NCBI RefSeq assembly: GCF_014803405.1
Contig: NZ_JACYFG010000006.1
Span: 379,501-443,500, forward strand
Source: Pelagicoccus enzymogenes
GTDB lineage: Bacteria > Verrucomicrobiota > Verrucomicrobiia > Opitutales > Opitutaceae
Reading direction: 5' to 3'
DNA: 64,000 bases
Below the pieces are notes generated by a model. That model saw only the letters and a program-made list of their open reading frames with translations, had not been told where the DNA came from and made no database searches. The stretch's first letter is position 1, and the number at the start of each line of letters is the position of its first letter. Positions 8,419 through 15,963 of this stretch are shown in pieces. Both the position numbers and the translations under genes were made by a program.

Positions 8419-9171
8419 TTAGTGTCCGCCGAGAGATTGGATGGCCTTGCCGAGCACTTCGTCGTGCTGCTGGATCACCTTCTGGTTCACTTGGAAAGCG
8501 CGGGAGACGTTGATGAGGTTGATCATCTCGGTGGTGGCGGAGACGTTGCTCTGCTCGAGCGCTCCATGGCGGATGAGGGGTTCGTCGATGTCGCGGTTGT
8601 AGCCCGCGTCGTTGGGCCCGATAACGAAACCACCGTGGGAACGGATCATCTGGTCGGGATATTGAATGTCGCGAACGCTCAACTTGGCGAGCGGGGCGCC
8701 GCCTTGGCTTATGGTTCCATCGTTGGCCGCCGAAAATTCACCCAAGCCACGGCGCAGCTTGATCGTGTTGCGGGTGTCGTCCATCACGTGGAAGCCCTGC
8801 TTGCTGACCAGCTCCCCATCGTCGTTCAACTTGAATTGTCCGTCCCGGGTGTAGACAAGCTGCCCGTCGGGAGCCCTCAGCTCGAAGAACCCCTTGCCTT
8901 CAAGAGCGAAGTCGAAATCCGCGTTGGTGGTCACGATCGAGCCTGTGGAAAAATCTACCGCGCCCACTCCCTTGGTCTGGATGGTCGCGTGCTGCAGGAT
9001 GTTGCCGAAGTCGTTCTTGAGGCCGACCTTGCCCGCTTCCACGCCCTCGAAGGAGAGAACCGCCTTCTTGTAGCCGGGGGTCGACGACTGAGAAATATTC
9101 TGGGCAATCGAATTGTTCCAGCTCTCAAGGCCCGTCATGGCCGCTGCGTTTTGGTAGACTCCGTTCAACAT
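8419..9171 (-). CDS. flgF: Rod protein FlgF
   Basis: Proximal/distal rod subunit related to FlgG. From the ATG at 9171 the protein reads MLNGVYQNAAAMTGLESWNN with SIAQNISQSSTPGYKKAVLS, placing the Asn of the axial motif at residue 25 as in Escherichia coli FlgF. Longer starts at 9204 or 9207 lie inside the sigma-54 promoter core and are rejected. The C terminus (ATTEMINLINVSRAFQVNQK) is typical. At 250 residues it has normal length. It is the first gene of the flgF-to-fliC operon and has almost no untranslated leader. Confidence 0.93.
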   Translation of the reverse strand: MLNGVYQNAAAMTGLESWNNSIAQNISQSSTPGYKKAVLSFEGVEAGKVGLKNDFGNILQHATIQTKGVGAVDFSTGSIVTTNADFDFALEGKGFFELRAPDGQLVYTRDGQFKLNDDGELVSKQGFHVMDDTRNTIKLRRGLGEFSAANDGTISQGGAPLAKLSVRDIQYPDQMIRSHGGFVIGPNDAGYNRDIDEPLIRHGALEQSNVSATTEMINLINVSRAFQVNQKVIQQHDEVLGKAIQSLGGH

Positions 9172-9185
9172 TTGGGTGCAACTAA

Positions 9186-9200
9186 GCAACCCATATGCCA
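9186..9200 (-). promoter_or_regulatory. Sigma-54 promoter of the flgF operon
   Basis: The minus strand reads TGGCAT, a 5-base spacer, then TTGC, with GG and GC exactly 10 bases apart, matching the -24/-12 consensus TGGCAC-N5-TTGC. The core continues TTAG, as in three other promoters of this locus. The predicted start of transcription is near 9174, about 3 bases before the flgF ATG. Confidence 0.88.
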
Positions 9201-9248
9201 ACATCACAAAACGCTACCGTACAACAACTTGCACAACTAACAAACGCT

Positions 9249-9277
9249 AGGGGAAATTTTTACCCCTCCCCATGGGG
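9249..9277 (-). terminator. Possible terminator hairpins after the mot unit
   Basis: Two short inverted repeats follow the stop of the small gene at 9293: CCCCATGGGG at 9268-9277, and AGGGG/CCCCT arms at 9249-9267 around an A/T-rich loop. There is no clean T tract after the second arm, so termination is only suggested. Their position between the mot unit and the flgF promoter supports the idea. Confidence 0.35.
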
Positions 9278-9292
9278 AAGTATCTGCAGCGA

Positions 9293-9547
9293 CTACTCGT
9301 CGTACTGGCAGTCGATCTCGGTCACTTGTCCGCAATTGCAGGTGACGACGATCTTGGTCACGCGACCGTCTTCGGTAACGTAAGCGACCTTGCTGCCGCC
9401 GTCTCCGCAAACCTCGTTTTCCTCGCGACTCTCCGGTTCCGGAGCTGCGAGCTGCCCGAAGCTCTGGGGAGCCGCGGGTAGTTTCATGGAGTCCTTGGAC
9501 TTTTTATTCCCTCCAAGTTGTTCTCTGCCTGAAAGATAGCTATCCAT
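9293..9547 (-). CDS. Small cysteine-containing protein of the mot operon, unknown
   Basis: I do not recognise a family. The 84 residues begin MDSYLSGREQLGGNKKSKDS; a polar, probably disordered half is followed by a compact C-terminal part with VCGDGGSKVAYVTEDGRVTK and TCNCGQVTEIDCQY. Four cysteines (one near residue 47, then C-x-C and a last Cys) could bind a metal, but this is a guess. The gene starts 2 bases after motB and is last in the motA-motB unit, so translation is likely coupled and a motor-related role is reasonable. No signal peptide or membrane segment is seen. Confidence 0.7.
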   Translation of the reverse strand: MDSYLSGREQLGGNKKSKDSMKLPAAPQSFGQLAAPEPESREENEVCGDGGSKVAYVTEDGRVTKIVVTCNCGQVTEIDCQYDE

Positions 9548-9549
9548 TT

Positions 9550-10329
9550 CTAGTCTGGAAACGACGGGGGAGCCCCCTGTGCCTCACGCTCGTCGAGAAT
9601 GTTGTAGAGCTCCGACAAGACAAGGCTTATCGAGACGCGATCGTTGGACTCCGCGGTTGGATGCATGAAGGGAAGCGGCTCTCGCGTTCCGTGAGCCGTA
9701 ACCGACTCGAACTGTCCGGCCCTGACTCCGTAGCGCTCCAACAAGCGACGCGTGGAATTGGCCCGATCGCTCGAGAGTTCCCAAGCGGTGTAGTCCCAGC
9801 CGTCACCCTCGAAGCCTTCGGAAACGTAGCCGTCTACTCTCACCATGAAGCTGTGCCGTTGCACCAGCCAAGCGAGCGTCTCAATCACGAAGGAGCCCCA
9901 AGGCGTGTAGTCGGCGGTATTTTCGACGAAGAATGGATGGGCGTCTCGGTCGTAGAGCGTCACTCGCAGGCCGTCGCTGGTGACATCCAAGTCGACCGGC
10001 TTCTGGTCCGGATTCGCGCTCTCGATGTTGAGCAGGCGCATGAACTCCTGGGCCATGTCGTAGAGTACCTTGAAGTCGGAAATCTCCGCCTTGCCCTTGG
10101 CCTGCCCTTCCCGATTGGAGACCTGGCCTTCGCTCTTGCTCTCGATCACGCCCATGGAGTTGTCCATGGGAGTATTGTAGGGATCCTGAAAATACTTGGC
10201 GAGGTCGCGCTTGAGGTTCTCGTCCTGGGAAGTCAGCCAGAGAACCATGAAAAGCGCCATCATCGCGGTCACGAAGTCCGCGTAGGCAACCTTCCAAGCG
10301 CCGCCGTGGTGTGTTCCCATCTGCTTCAT
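9550..10329 (-). CDS. motB: Flagellar motor stator protein MotB
   Basis: Stator subunit that couples ion flow to torque and anchors the stator to peptidoglycan. One N-terminal membrane helix (VAYADFVTAMMALFMVLWL, residues 14-32) carries the essential aspartate at residue 18. The C-terminal OmpA/MotB domain (about 125-255) shows FMVRVDGYVSEGFEGDGW and YTAWELSSDRANSTRRLLER, with NDRVSISLVL near the end. At 259 residues it has usual length. The sequence alone does not settle proton or sodium use. It follows motA by 11 bases. Confidence 0.95.
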   Translation of the reverse strand: MKQMGTHHGGAWKVAYADFVTAMMALFMVLWLTSQDENLKRDLAKYFQDPYNTPMDNSMGVIESKSEGQVSNREGQAKGKAEISDFKVLYDMAQEFMRLLNIESANPDQKPVDLDVTSDGLRVTLYDRDAHPFFVENTADYTPWGSFVIETLAWLVQRHSFMVRVDGYVSEGFEGDGWDYTAWELSSDRANSTRRLLERYGVRAGQFESVTAHGTREPLPFMHPTAESNDRVSISLVLSELYNILDEREAQGAPPSFPD

Positions 10330-10340
10330 AGCCTCAGCGT

Positions 10341-11201
10341 TTAGCCTCCGGTGGAGGACTTTAGGATGTTCTCCAGATCGTCAGCGCTGGGCACCATGCT
10401 GGCCTCGAGGCTGCGGCGGGCGAGCTCGACCGCCATGATGGGAGCAAGGCCGCGAGCAAAGGCGCCGATGGAGCGGGACATACAGATATAGTAGGTCTCC
10501 TCCGCCTCGTTGCCGAACTCGATCACGTTGCAAAGCGGATTGATGAAACCGTAGGCCACGAAGATACCGAGGAAGGTACCGGACAGGGCCGCGGAGATCT
10601 TGCCGCCGATCACCATTACGCCTTGGTCCAAGACGCTCATGGTCAAAATAATACCCATAACCGCCGCCACGATGCCGATACCGGGGAGCGAGTCTCCGAG
10701 GAGGTGCAGCACGTTGATGGGGCCGTGGGCTGCGTGCTTCTTGGCGTCGATCTCAGCCTTGAGCAGGGGCTCGAGCTGGTCGGGCTTGATCTTGCCGTCG
10801 ATGATAGGACGGAGAGCGGAGCAGAGGAACGTCACCTTTTCCTTGTCCGCGAGAAAGCTGGGATAGTTGGAGAAGATCGAGCTCGATTCGGGGGAGCTGA
10901 CGTGTTCGTCGAGGGCGAGCAGACCATTGCGACGGCCGAGCATGAAGAGCTCGTACATCACCTTCATGAGGTCGAGGTAATCATCCTTGTTGGGACCGGA
11001 CCCCTTCAAGGCGCCGATGATGGCCTTGATGGTGTGGACCAGTACGTCCTTGGGAGCGCAAATGGTCGCCACCCCGGCCGTGATGCCGAAGATCGCAAGG
11101 AATTCCGGCGGGTGCCAGAGCAACACGAGGCTACCTCCAGACCAGAGGAATGCTCCGACTGTCGCGCCTAGTACGATTAATGCTCCGATGATTACAAACA
11201 T
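10341..11201 (-). CDS. motA: Flagellar motor stator protein MotA
   Basis: Stator subunit with four membrane helices. The first two lie at residues about 1-48 (MFVIIGALIVLGATVGAFLW, then PPEFLAIFGITAGVATICAP). The last two lie near 175-225 (DSLPGIGIVAAVMGIILTM and ISAALSGTFLGIFVAYGFIN), with the conserved GxGIVAAVxG and GTFLG motifs. The cytoplasmic loop between helices 2 and 3 carries the rotor-facing charged residues. It is first in the motA-motB-small protein unit behind a sigma-28 promoter. Confidence 0.96.
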   Translation of the reverse strand: MFVIIGALIVLGATVGAFLWSGGSLVLLWHPPEFLAIFGITAGVATICAPKDVLVHTIKAIIGALKGSGPNKDDYLDLMKVMYELFMLGRRNGLLALDEHVSSPESSSIFSNYPSFLADKEKVTFLCSALRPIIDGKIKPDQLEPLLKAEIDAKKHAAHGPINVLHLLGDSLPGIGIVAAVMGIILTMSVLDQGVMVIGGKISAALSGTFLGIFVAYGFINPLCNVIEFGNEAEETYYICMSRSIGAFARGLAPIMAVELARRSLEASMVPSADDLENILKSSTGG

Positions 11202-11216
11202 GACTTGTGGACTCTC

Positions 11217-11243
11217 CTATCGGTTGCCCGGCGGAGAACTTTA
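11217..11243 (-). promoter_or_regulatory. Sigma-28 (FliA) promoter of motA
   Basis: The minus strand reads TAAAGTTC (11236-11243), exactly 11 bases, then ACCGATAG (11217-11224), against the FliA consensus TAAAGTTT-N11-GCCGATAA. The -10 box overlaps the motA ribosome site GGAGAG, so the leader would be about 10 bases. It makes the motor genes late class. Confidence 0.85.
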
Positions 11244-11261
11244 CTCACGCAGTGAACAAAA

Positions 11262-12071
11262 CTACTTATGCATCACAGTCGTGATGTAGCTTCTCAAACT
11301 GATGATCGCCTGGGAGTGGATCTGGCAGATGCGAGACTCCGTCAGCCCGAAGACTTCCGCGATTTCCGCGAGGCGCATGTCCTGGAAATAGTACATGGCT
11401 AGCACCTTGCGCGGCGTTTCGGGGAGCTGGTTGATCCGCTCCGCAACGAGACGCGTGACTTCGTCCTTTTCCATCTTGGAGGTGACGGGCACGACATTGT
11501 CGTCGGGGATCACTTCGTAGAGGTCCGCTCCCTCGCCGTCGTCGCCGCCGGCGGCCGCGTTGTCGAGAGGCAAAAAGCTGACCGGGCGGGTTTCCGCCAT
11601 CAACTGGTCGTATTCCTTGCGGCTGATGCCGAGCTCGGCACGGATTTCCTCTTCCGTCGCGGGACGTCCGAGGCGCTGCTCCACTTCTTCGATCGTGGCG
11701 CGCAGCTTCTTGAAATTGGTTCTGGCGTTGCGAGGCATCCAGTCCATGCGACGGAGCTCGTCGAGGATGGAACCGCGAATACGCATCGCCGCATAGGAGC
11801 CGAAGGACTTCTTCTGGGCGGGGTCGTACTTCTTGAGGGCCGCGATCAAGCCCGTGATGCCCACGCTGTGCAGGTCTTGCTCGTCGATGTGGGGTGGCAG
11901 GTTGATCTTGATACGAGCTACGATGGAGCGCACCAGCGGCATGTACGTCTCGAATAGCTCGGCATTCTGGACAGGAGGTTTCGAGGAATCCCCCACGCCA
12001 TAGGCCTTTGCCGCCTGCGCCTTCCTCCCCTTTGAACTGTCTTTCCTCTCCTTCACGTTAATGTCATTCAT
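11262..12071 (-). CDS. fliA: Flagellar sigma factor FliA (sigma-28)
   Basis: RNA polymerase sigma factor for late flagellar genes. Region 2 appears as MPLVRSIVARIKINLPPHID, EQDLHSVGITGLIAALKKYD and FGSYAAMRIRGSILDELRRM. Region 3 follows (WMPRNARTNFKKLRATIEEV), and region 4 is LPETPRKVLAMYYFQDMRLA with EIAEVFGLTESRICQIHSQA. At 269 residues it has an extra basic N-terminal stretch of about 35 residues. It is the last gene of the export-gate operon, so sigma-54 would drive its synthesis. I see no FlgM anti-sigma gene in the window. Confidence 0.96.
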   Translation of the reverse strand: MNDINVKERKDSSKGRKAQAAKAYGVGDSSKPPVQNAELFETYMPLVRSIVARIKINLPPHIDEQDLHSVGITGLIAALKKYDPAQKKSFGSYAAMRIRGSILDELRRMDWMPRNARTNFKKLRATIEEVEQRLGRPATEEEIRAELGISRKEYDQLMAETRPVSFLPLDNAAAGGDDGEGADLYEVIPDDNVVPVTSKMEKDEVTRLVAERINQLPETPRKVLAMYYFQDMRLAEIAEVFGLTESRICQIHSQAIISLRSYITTVMHK

Positions 12072-12085
12072 AGTTGGTTGAGTAG

Positions 12086-12358
12086 TTATACGGGTTTTGA
12101 ACCGCGCTCTTTAGCGTCTCGCTGTTTTCTTTCATCAGCCTCCGCCATCGCAGCGACGGCGGCTTGACGCTTCTCCATGAGCATTTGCCGGACATTCTTT
12201 ATCCAAATTTGACCGACCCACAGGAACAGCAGGCCGCACAGGAAGCTGCCGACGCTTGCTTGGCCGAGGGCGCTGAGCGGGTCCTTCCCCACTCCGAGGG
12301 CGACGAGGAAGATCGAAACGAAGCCGAGCATTCCTCCCATAAGCATAGTGTACATCAT
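12086..12358 (-). CDS. Small two-helix membrane protein between flhF and fliA, unknown
   Basis: Family not recognised. The 90 residues hold two membrane segments: MMYTMLMGGMLGFVSIFLVA at the start and SVGSFLCGLLFLWVGQIWI in the middle. A charged helical tail (VRQMLMEKRQAAVAAMAEAD, then ERKQRDAKERGSKPV) probably faces the cytoplasm. Its ATG overlaps the last codons of flhF and it ends 14 bases before fliA, so it is co-transcribed. The position is the one normally held by flhG, which is missing; the protein has no resemblance to that MinD-like ATPase. A role at the flagellar base is possible but unproven. Confidence 0.7.
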   Translation of the reverse strand: MMYTMLMGGMLGFVSIFLVALGVGKDPLSALGQASVGSFLCGLLFLWVGQIWIKNVRQMLMEKRQAAVAAMAEADERKQRDAKERGSKPV

Positions 12359-13695
12359 GAGCTATACCTCTCCTCTCCAGATTGCGTGGCGCCTACTGGC
12401 TTGCCCCGCTTGGCGGCGGCGGCGAGTTGGCGGCCGTTCGGGAAGGAACGTTCCAACAAGTAGCTGTAGGTTTCCATGGTGTATTCCCCAGCCGGATTCG
12501 GGCCTTCGCTGAAAAAGAGCGGCTCCATCCGACGATTTAACAAAAACTTCCAAAGCTTCCCCGCCCGGCGGGTCTCCTCCAAGTGGGTAAAAATTACTTT
12601 CGTGGCTCCGATCGACTCGCCGGTGGCCAGCATGTCGGCGATCAGCTCCGCCTCGTAGGCCGCGTTGACCACCACGATGCGCTCGTCGATGCCCAAGGAG
12701 TCCAAGGTCTCGCGGCAGGCCTGCACGGACTTCCCGTCCGACAAGGAATAGCCGGGCATGTCCACCAGCAAGGGACGGCTCTGGTCCGTCTCGCCCACCT
12801 CCTCCGCAGAGCGGGCCAGTCCGACTCCCATGATTTCGCAAAAGACCTCCAAGCTGTCGCTCGGATTTGGCAGCTCCGAATCGACCTTCAATACGGTAGG
12901 GGCCAAGCCGTTTACGAACACGTCCGCCGAGAGCATCTTGCAGAGGGCGGAAGTCTTGCCCACTCCGCTACAGCCGATGAATGCCCGGCGGGGGCCGAGT
13001 TCAGGCTTGGACGTATGGGGAAAACGACTACGCAACCAATCGCAAATCTTGGCGTAGAGATCCATGGTCGGCAACGAGCCGATGTCGCGGAAATCCACTT
13101 CCGAACGGATGCGCTCGATGAGAGAGCGGTCGAAGCCTACGGACTCGAGCATGGAGATGGCCCGCTGCACCGCTTCCAACGTTCCTCGCTTGACCGGGTT
13201 CGCGGCGGAACCGAGGGGCGCTTCCTGTTCTTCCGAATCGACGGCAGGGACCTTCGTCTTGGCAGGAGCGTCGTCCTCGAACTGGGAAAAGTAGCTCCCC
13301 GCGTCGTCATCCTCGGAATTGCTTTTTGAATACAGATCCCCGATAGGAGTCTTGTTCAGAGGGGCTTGCTTCTGTTCGCTGGCGGAGGCCGCGGCCTTGG
13401 GAGACGGCGTATCCTCTTTTTGAATATTCGGCTTGGGGGTCGCCGCAGCCGCTTGCGCGGGAGGGTTCGCCGCAGGCGCCTTGGCCTTCGATTGCGGCCC
13501 CGGGCCCAGAATCTCCACGATCACTTCCAAACGCGGCTTGCTCACCAAACGCTTGAGCCCCCCCGCTTCCACTTGCTTGACGGAGAGGACGCGAGCTTGC
13601 TCGCCATACTTTTCGCGTATGACGTTTACCGCCTCGCTCGCGGTGTTCACGAGAAGCTTGATCTGGGTGCCTGCAGGGGTGGAGTCTTGGCTCAT
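12355..13695 (-). CDS. flhF: FlhF-like SRP-family GTPase with altered nucleotide motifs
   Basis: FlhF places and counts polar flagella. The N-terminal signature is GTQIKLLVNTASEAVNVIRE; a long Ala/Pro/Lys linker (about 65-170) follows, then the N domain and the G domain. The P-loop GCSGVGKT is at about residues 241-248 and is intact. The switch segment normally reading DTAG is DMPG (near 313), and the guanine-specificity motif TKxD reads THLE (near 370). GTP binding or hydrolysis may therefore be altered. It is encoded directly after flhA, the usual order. Length 446 is normal. Confidence 0.88.
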   Translation of the reverse strand: MSQDSTPAGTQIKLLVNTASEAVNVIREKYGEQARVLSVKQVEAGGLKRLVSKPRLEVIVEILGPGPQSKAKAPAANPPAQAAAATPKPNIQKEDTPSPKAAASASEQKQAPLNKTPIGDLYSKSNSEDDDAGSYFSQFEDDAPAKTKVPAVDSEEQEAPLGSAANPVKRGTLEAVQRAISMLESVGFDRSLIERIRSEVDFRDIGSLPTMDLYAKICDWLRSRFPHTSKPELGPRRAFIGCSGVGKTSALCKMLSADVFVNGLAPTVLKVDSELPNPSDSLEVFCEIMGVGLARSAEEVGETDQSRPLLVDMPGYSLSDGKSVQACRETLDSLGIDERIVVVNAAYEAELIADMLATGESIGATKVIFTHLEETRRAGKLWKFLLNRRMEPLFFSEGPNPAGEYTMETYSYLLERSFPNGRQLAAAAKRGKPVGATQSGEERYSS

Positions 13696-13725
13696 GGAAA
13701 TAGGTTACCTAACTATGGGCGTTTA

Positions 13726-15963
13726 TCAATTAGGCTGGAAGCTCGCAGCCATCGGGCCGTTGGCAGCTGCTTCGGTGGCGCCGTTCGCCTGAGCCCTCGC
13801 CTGCATGTCCTGCTGAGCAAAATCCGGGAACAGTATGATGGCGTGGTTCATAATCTCGGTGCTCGACGGAAGCTCCTGGTAACTCAGGATGTTGAGCTTG
13901 GGCAGCGAAGGTTCGAAGAATCTCTTGAAGGGCAAGCGTATTTCAGCCGCCGTTACCAGAATAGGTAGCAGACCGTTTTCGATCTGGTCATTAGCCTTTA
14001 TGGCCAGCTCTCGCAGTAGGTACTGCGCGAGCTTGGGATCTAGGGAAAGCGTGTAGTCGGTATTTGTGCGTTGCACCTTAGAGGCCAGTACCTGCTCGAG
14101 GCGCGGATCCATGGTGATCGCCTTCAATACGCCCTTCTCCGACTCATACTCGGCCACGAAGAATTCTCCAGTGCGACGGCGAACGTACTCGGACAGATCG
14201 TCTGGATTCTTGGAAATGGGAGCGAAATCCCCTATTCCTTCGAGGATCAAAGTTAGGTTCCGAATGGCCACGCCTTCCTTGAGTAGATTTTGGAAAACGC
14301 GATGTATCGTTCCGATGGATACGAGATCCGGCATAAGCTCCTGTACGAGCGCCGGATGAGTCTCCTCGACATGGTCCACCAACTTTTGGGTATCCTGACG
14401 GCTGAGCAAATGGTGGGCGTTGTTCTTGAGGCATTCGGAAAGATGCGTGATGAGCACGGATGCCGCATCCACTACGGAGAAGCCGTTGATCTCGGCGCTC
14501 TTCTTTTCGTCCTCGTCGACCCAAACCGCCTCGATGCCGAACACCGGTTCCTTGGTCGGAATGCCTGCCAACTCCACGTCGCTGCCGGTCACGTTCATAG
14601 CCATCCAGCGGTTTGGCATCACCTCGCCTCGAGCCACTTCCTTGTCGTGCAAGAGGAAACGGTACTCCTGCCCTTCCAGCTCCATGTTGTCGCGCACTGC
14701 GATCGGCGGCACCACGATGCCAAGCTCGCGAGCCAAGGTTTTGCGAACTCCCGTCACGCGCTCCAAAAGGTCGCCGCCTTGGGCCTTGTCGGCGAGGGAG
14801 AGAAGATTAAATCCAATTTCTAGGGCAAACACATCTACTTCGATTAACTTTTCAAACTCGGCTGGCAGGTGCTTGGAAGCGTTGGGATCCACCGCTTCCC
14901 CACCCTGGCCACCGCCGCCTTGGCGAGCCTGAGCCTTTTCTTCGACTTCCTTCCGCTTCTCCTCTTCCTTCTTCTTGCCTTGGACGCGGTTCAGGGCTAC
15001 TGCCCCAGCTCCGACACCCGCCGCCATGATGAAGAAAGGAATAAACGGCATTCCCGGTATGATTCCGAACAGTCCCAACATGCCTGCTAGCACGCCGAGG
15101 GCCTTCGGATAAGCGGCCACCTGACCGCCGATTTGCGAACCAAGGTCTTCGTCTTCACCCGAGTTGCGAGTGACCAAAAGACCGGCCGCGAGAGAGATGA
15201 CTAGAGCTGGAATCTGCGAAACCAATCCGTCACCAATCGAGAGAAGCGTGAAGCGTTGCAGCGCTTCCTGAAAGCTCATGTCCTGCTGCCACATGCCGAT
15301 GGCGATACCGCCCAGCACGTTGATAGCTGTGATCAGAATACCTGCGGTCGCGTCACCGCGAACGAACTTGCTGGCACCGTCCATGGAACCGTAGAAGTCC
15401 GCCTCCTTCTGCACCTTCTCGCGGCGCTTGGTGGCCTTGACCTCGTCGATGATGCCCGCGTTGAGCTCCGCGTCGATCGCCATCTGCTTACCTGGCATCG
15501 CGTCCAAGGTGAAGCGGGCCGCAACTTCCGCGATACGCCCCGCGCCCTTGGTGATAACGATGAAGTTGATCGCGACCAGGATGAGGAAGATAACCGTTCC
15601 CACGAGATAGTTGTTTCTCACTACAAAGGAACCGAAAGAGTCGATCACGCTACCGGCATAGCCATCGAGGAGAATCAAGCGAGTCGAGGCCACGTTCAGC
15701 CCCAATCGGAACAAAGTTACGCCCAGCAGCACCGTGGGGAAGCCCGAGAACTCGGAAGGTTCCTTCACGTAGACGATGATGAGCAAGATCAGCAAGGACG
15801 CTCCCACGCTGGCCGCCAGCAAGACGTCCAGCATCATGGGCGGAAGCGGCAATACCAGCAAGAGGACCGTGCCGAACAAACAGGCCACCAGAGCGGTGTC
15901 GCCACGCTTGAGGAAGTCGAGGAGCTTTGCGGGAGAAAAGGACTGTGCTGCGGAATCGCTCAT
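13726..15963 (-). CDS. flhA: Flagellar export gate protein FlhA
   Basis: Large membrane component of the type III export gate. The N-terminal half has about eight membrane helices, with the FHIPEP-family core VYVKEPSEFSGFPTVLLGVT and LFRLGLNVASTRLILLDG near residues 65-105. It continues with TKGAGRIAEVAARFTLDAMPG and KQMAIDAELNAGIIDEVKAT. The C-terminal cytoplasmic domain (about 370-700) docks chaperone-substrate complexes. At 745 residues it is slightly long through a Lys/Glu/Gly linker near 335-365. It shares one base with flhB. Confidence 0.98.
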   Translation of the reverse strand: MSDSAAQSFSPAKLLDFLKRGDTALVACLFGTVLLLVLPLPPMMLDVLLAASVGASLLILLIIVYVKEPSEFSGFPTVLLGVTLFRLGLNVASTRLILLDGYAGSVIDSFGSFVVRNNYLVGTVIFLILVAINFIVITKGAGRIAEVAARFTLDAMPGKQMAIDAELNAGIIDEVKATKRREKVQKEADFYGSMDGASKFVRGDATAGILITAINVLGGIAIGMWQQDMSFQEALQRFTLLSIGDGLVSQIPALVISLAAGLLVTRNSGEDEDLGSQIGGQVAAYPKALGVLAGMLGLFGIIPGMPFIPFFIMAAGVGAGAVALNRVQGKKKEEEKRKEVEEKAQARQGGGGQGGEAVDPNASKHLPAEFEKLIEVDVFALEIGFNLLSLADKAQGGDLLERVTGVRKTLARELGIVVPPIAVRDNMELEGQEYRFLLHDKEVARGEVMPNRWMAMNVTGSDVELAGIPTKEPVFGIEAVWVDEDEKKSAEINGFSVVDAASVLITHLSECLKNNAHHLLSRQDTQKLVDHVEETHPALVQELMPDLVSIGTIHRVFQNLLKEGVAIRNLTLILEGIGDFAPISKNPDDLSEYVRRRTGEFFVAEYESEKGVLKAITMDPRLEQVLASKVQRTNTDYTLSLDPKLAQYLLRELAIKANDQIENGLLPILVTAAEIRLPFKRFFEPSLPKLNILSYQELPSSTEIMNHAIILFPDFAQQDMQARAQANGATEAAANGPMAASFQPN

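Noticed and set aside
8422-9240. Plus-strand open frame of 272 codons opposite flgF
   Set aside because: It is the exact mirror of flgF, which has full family motifs; such frames recur along the G+C-rich flagellar genes.
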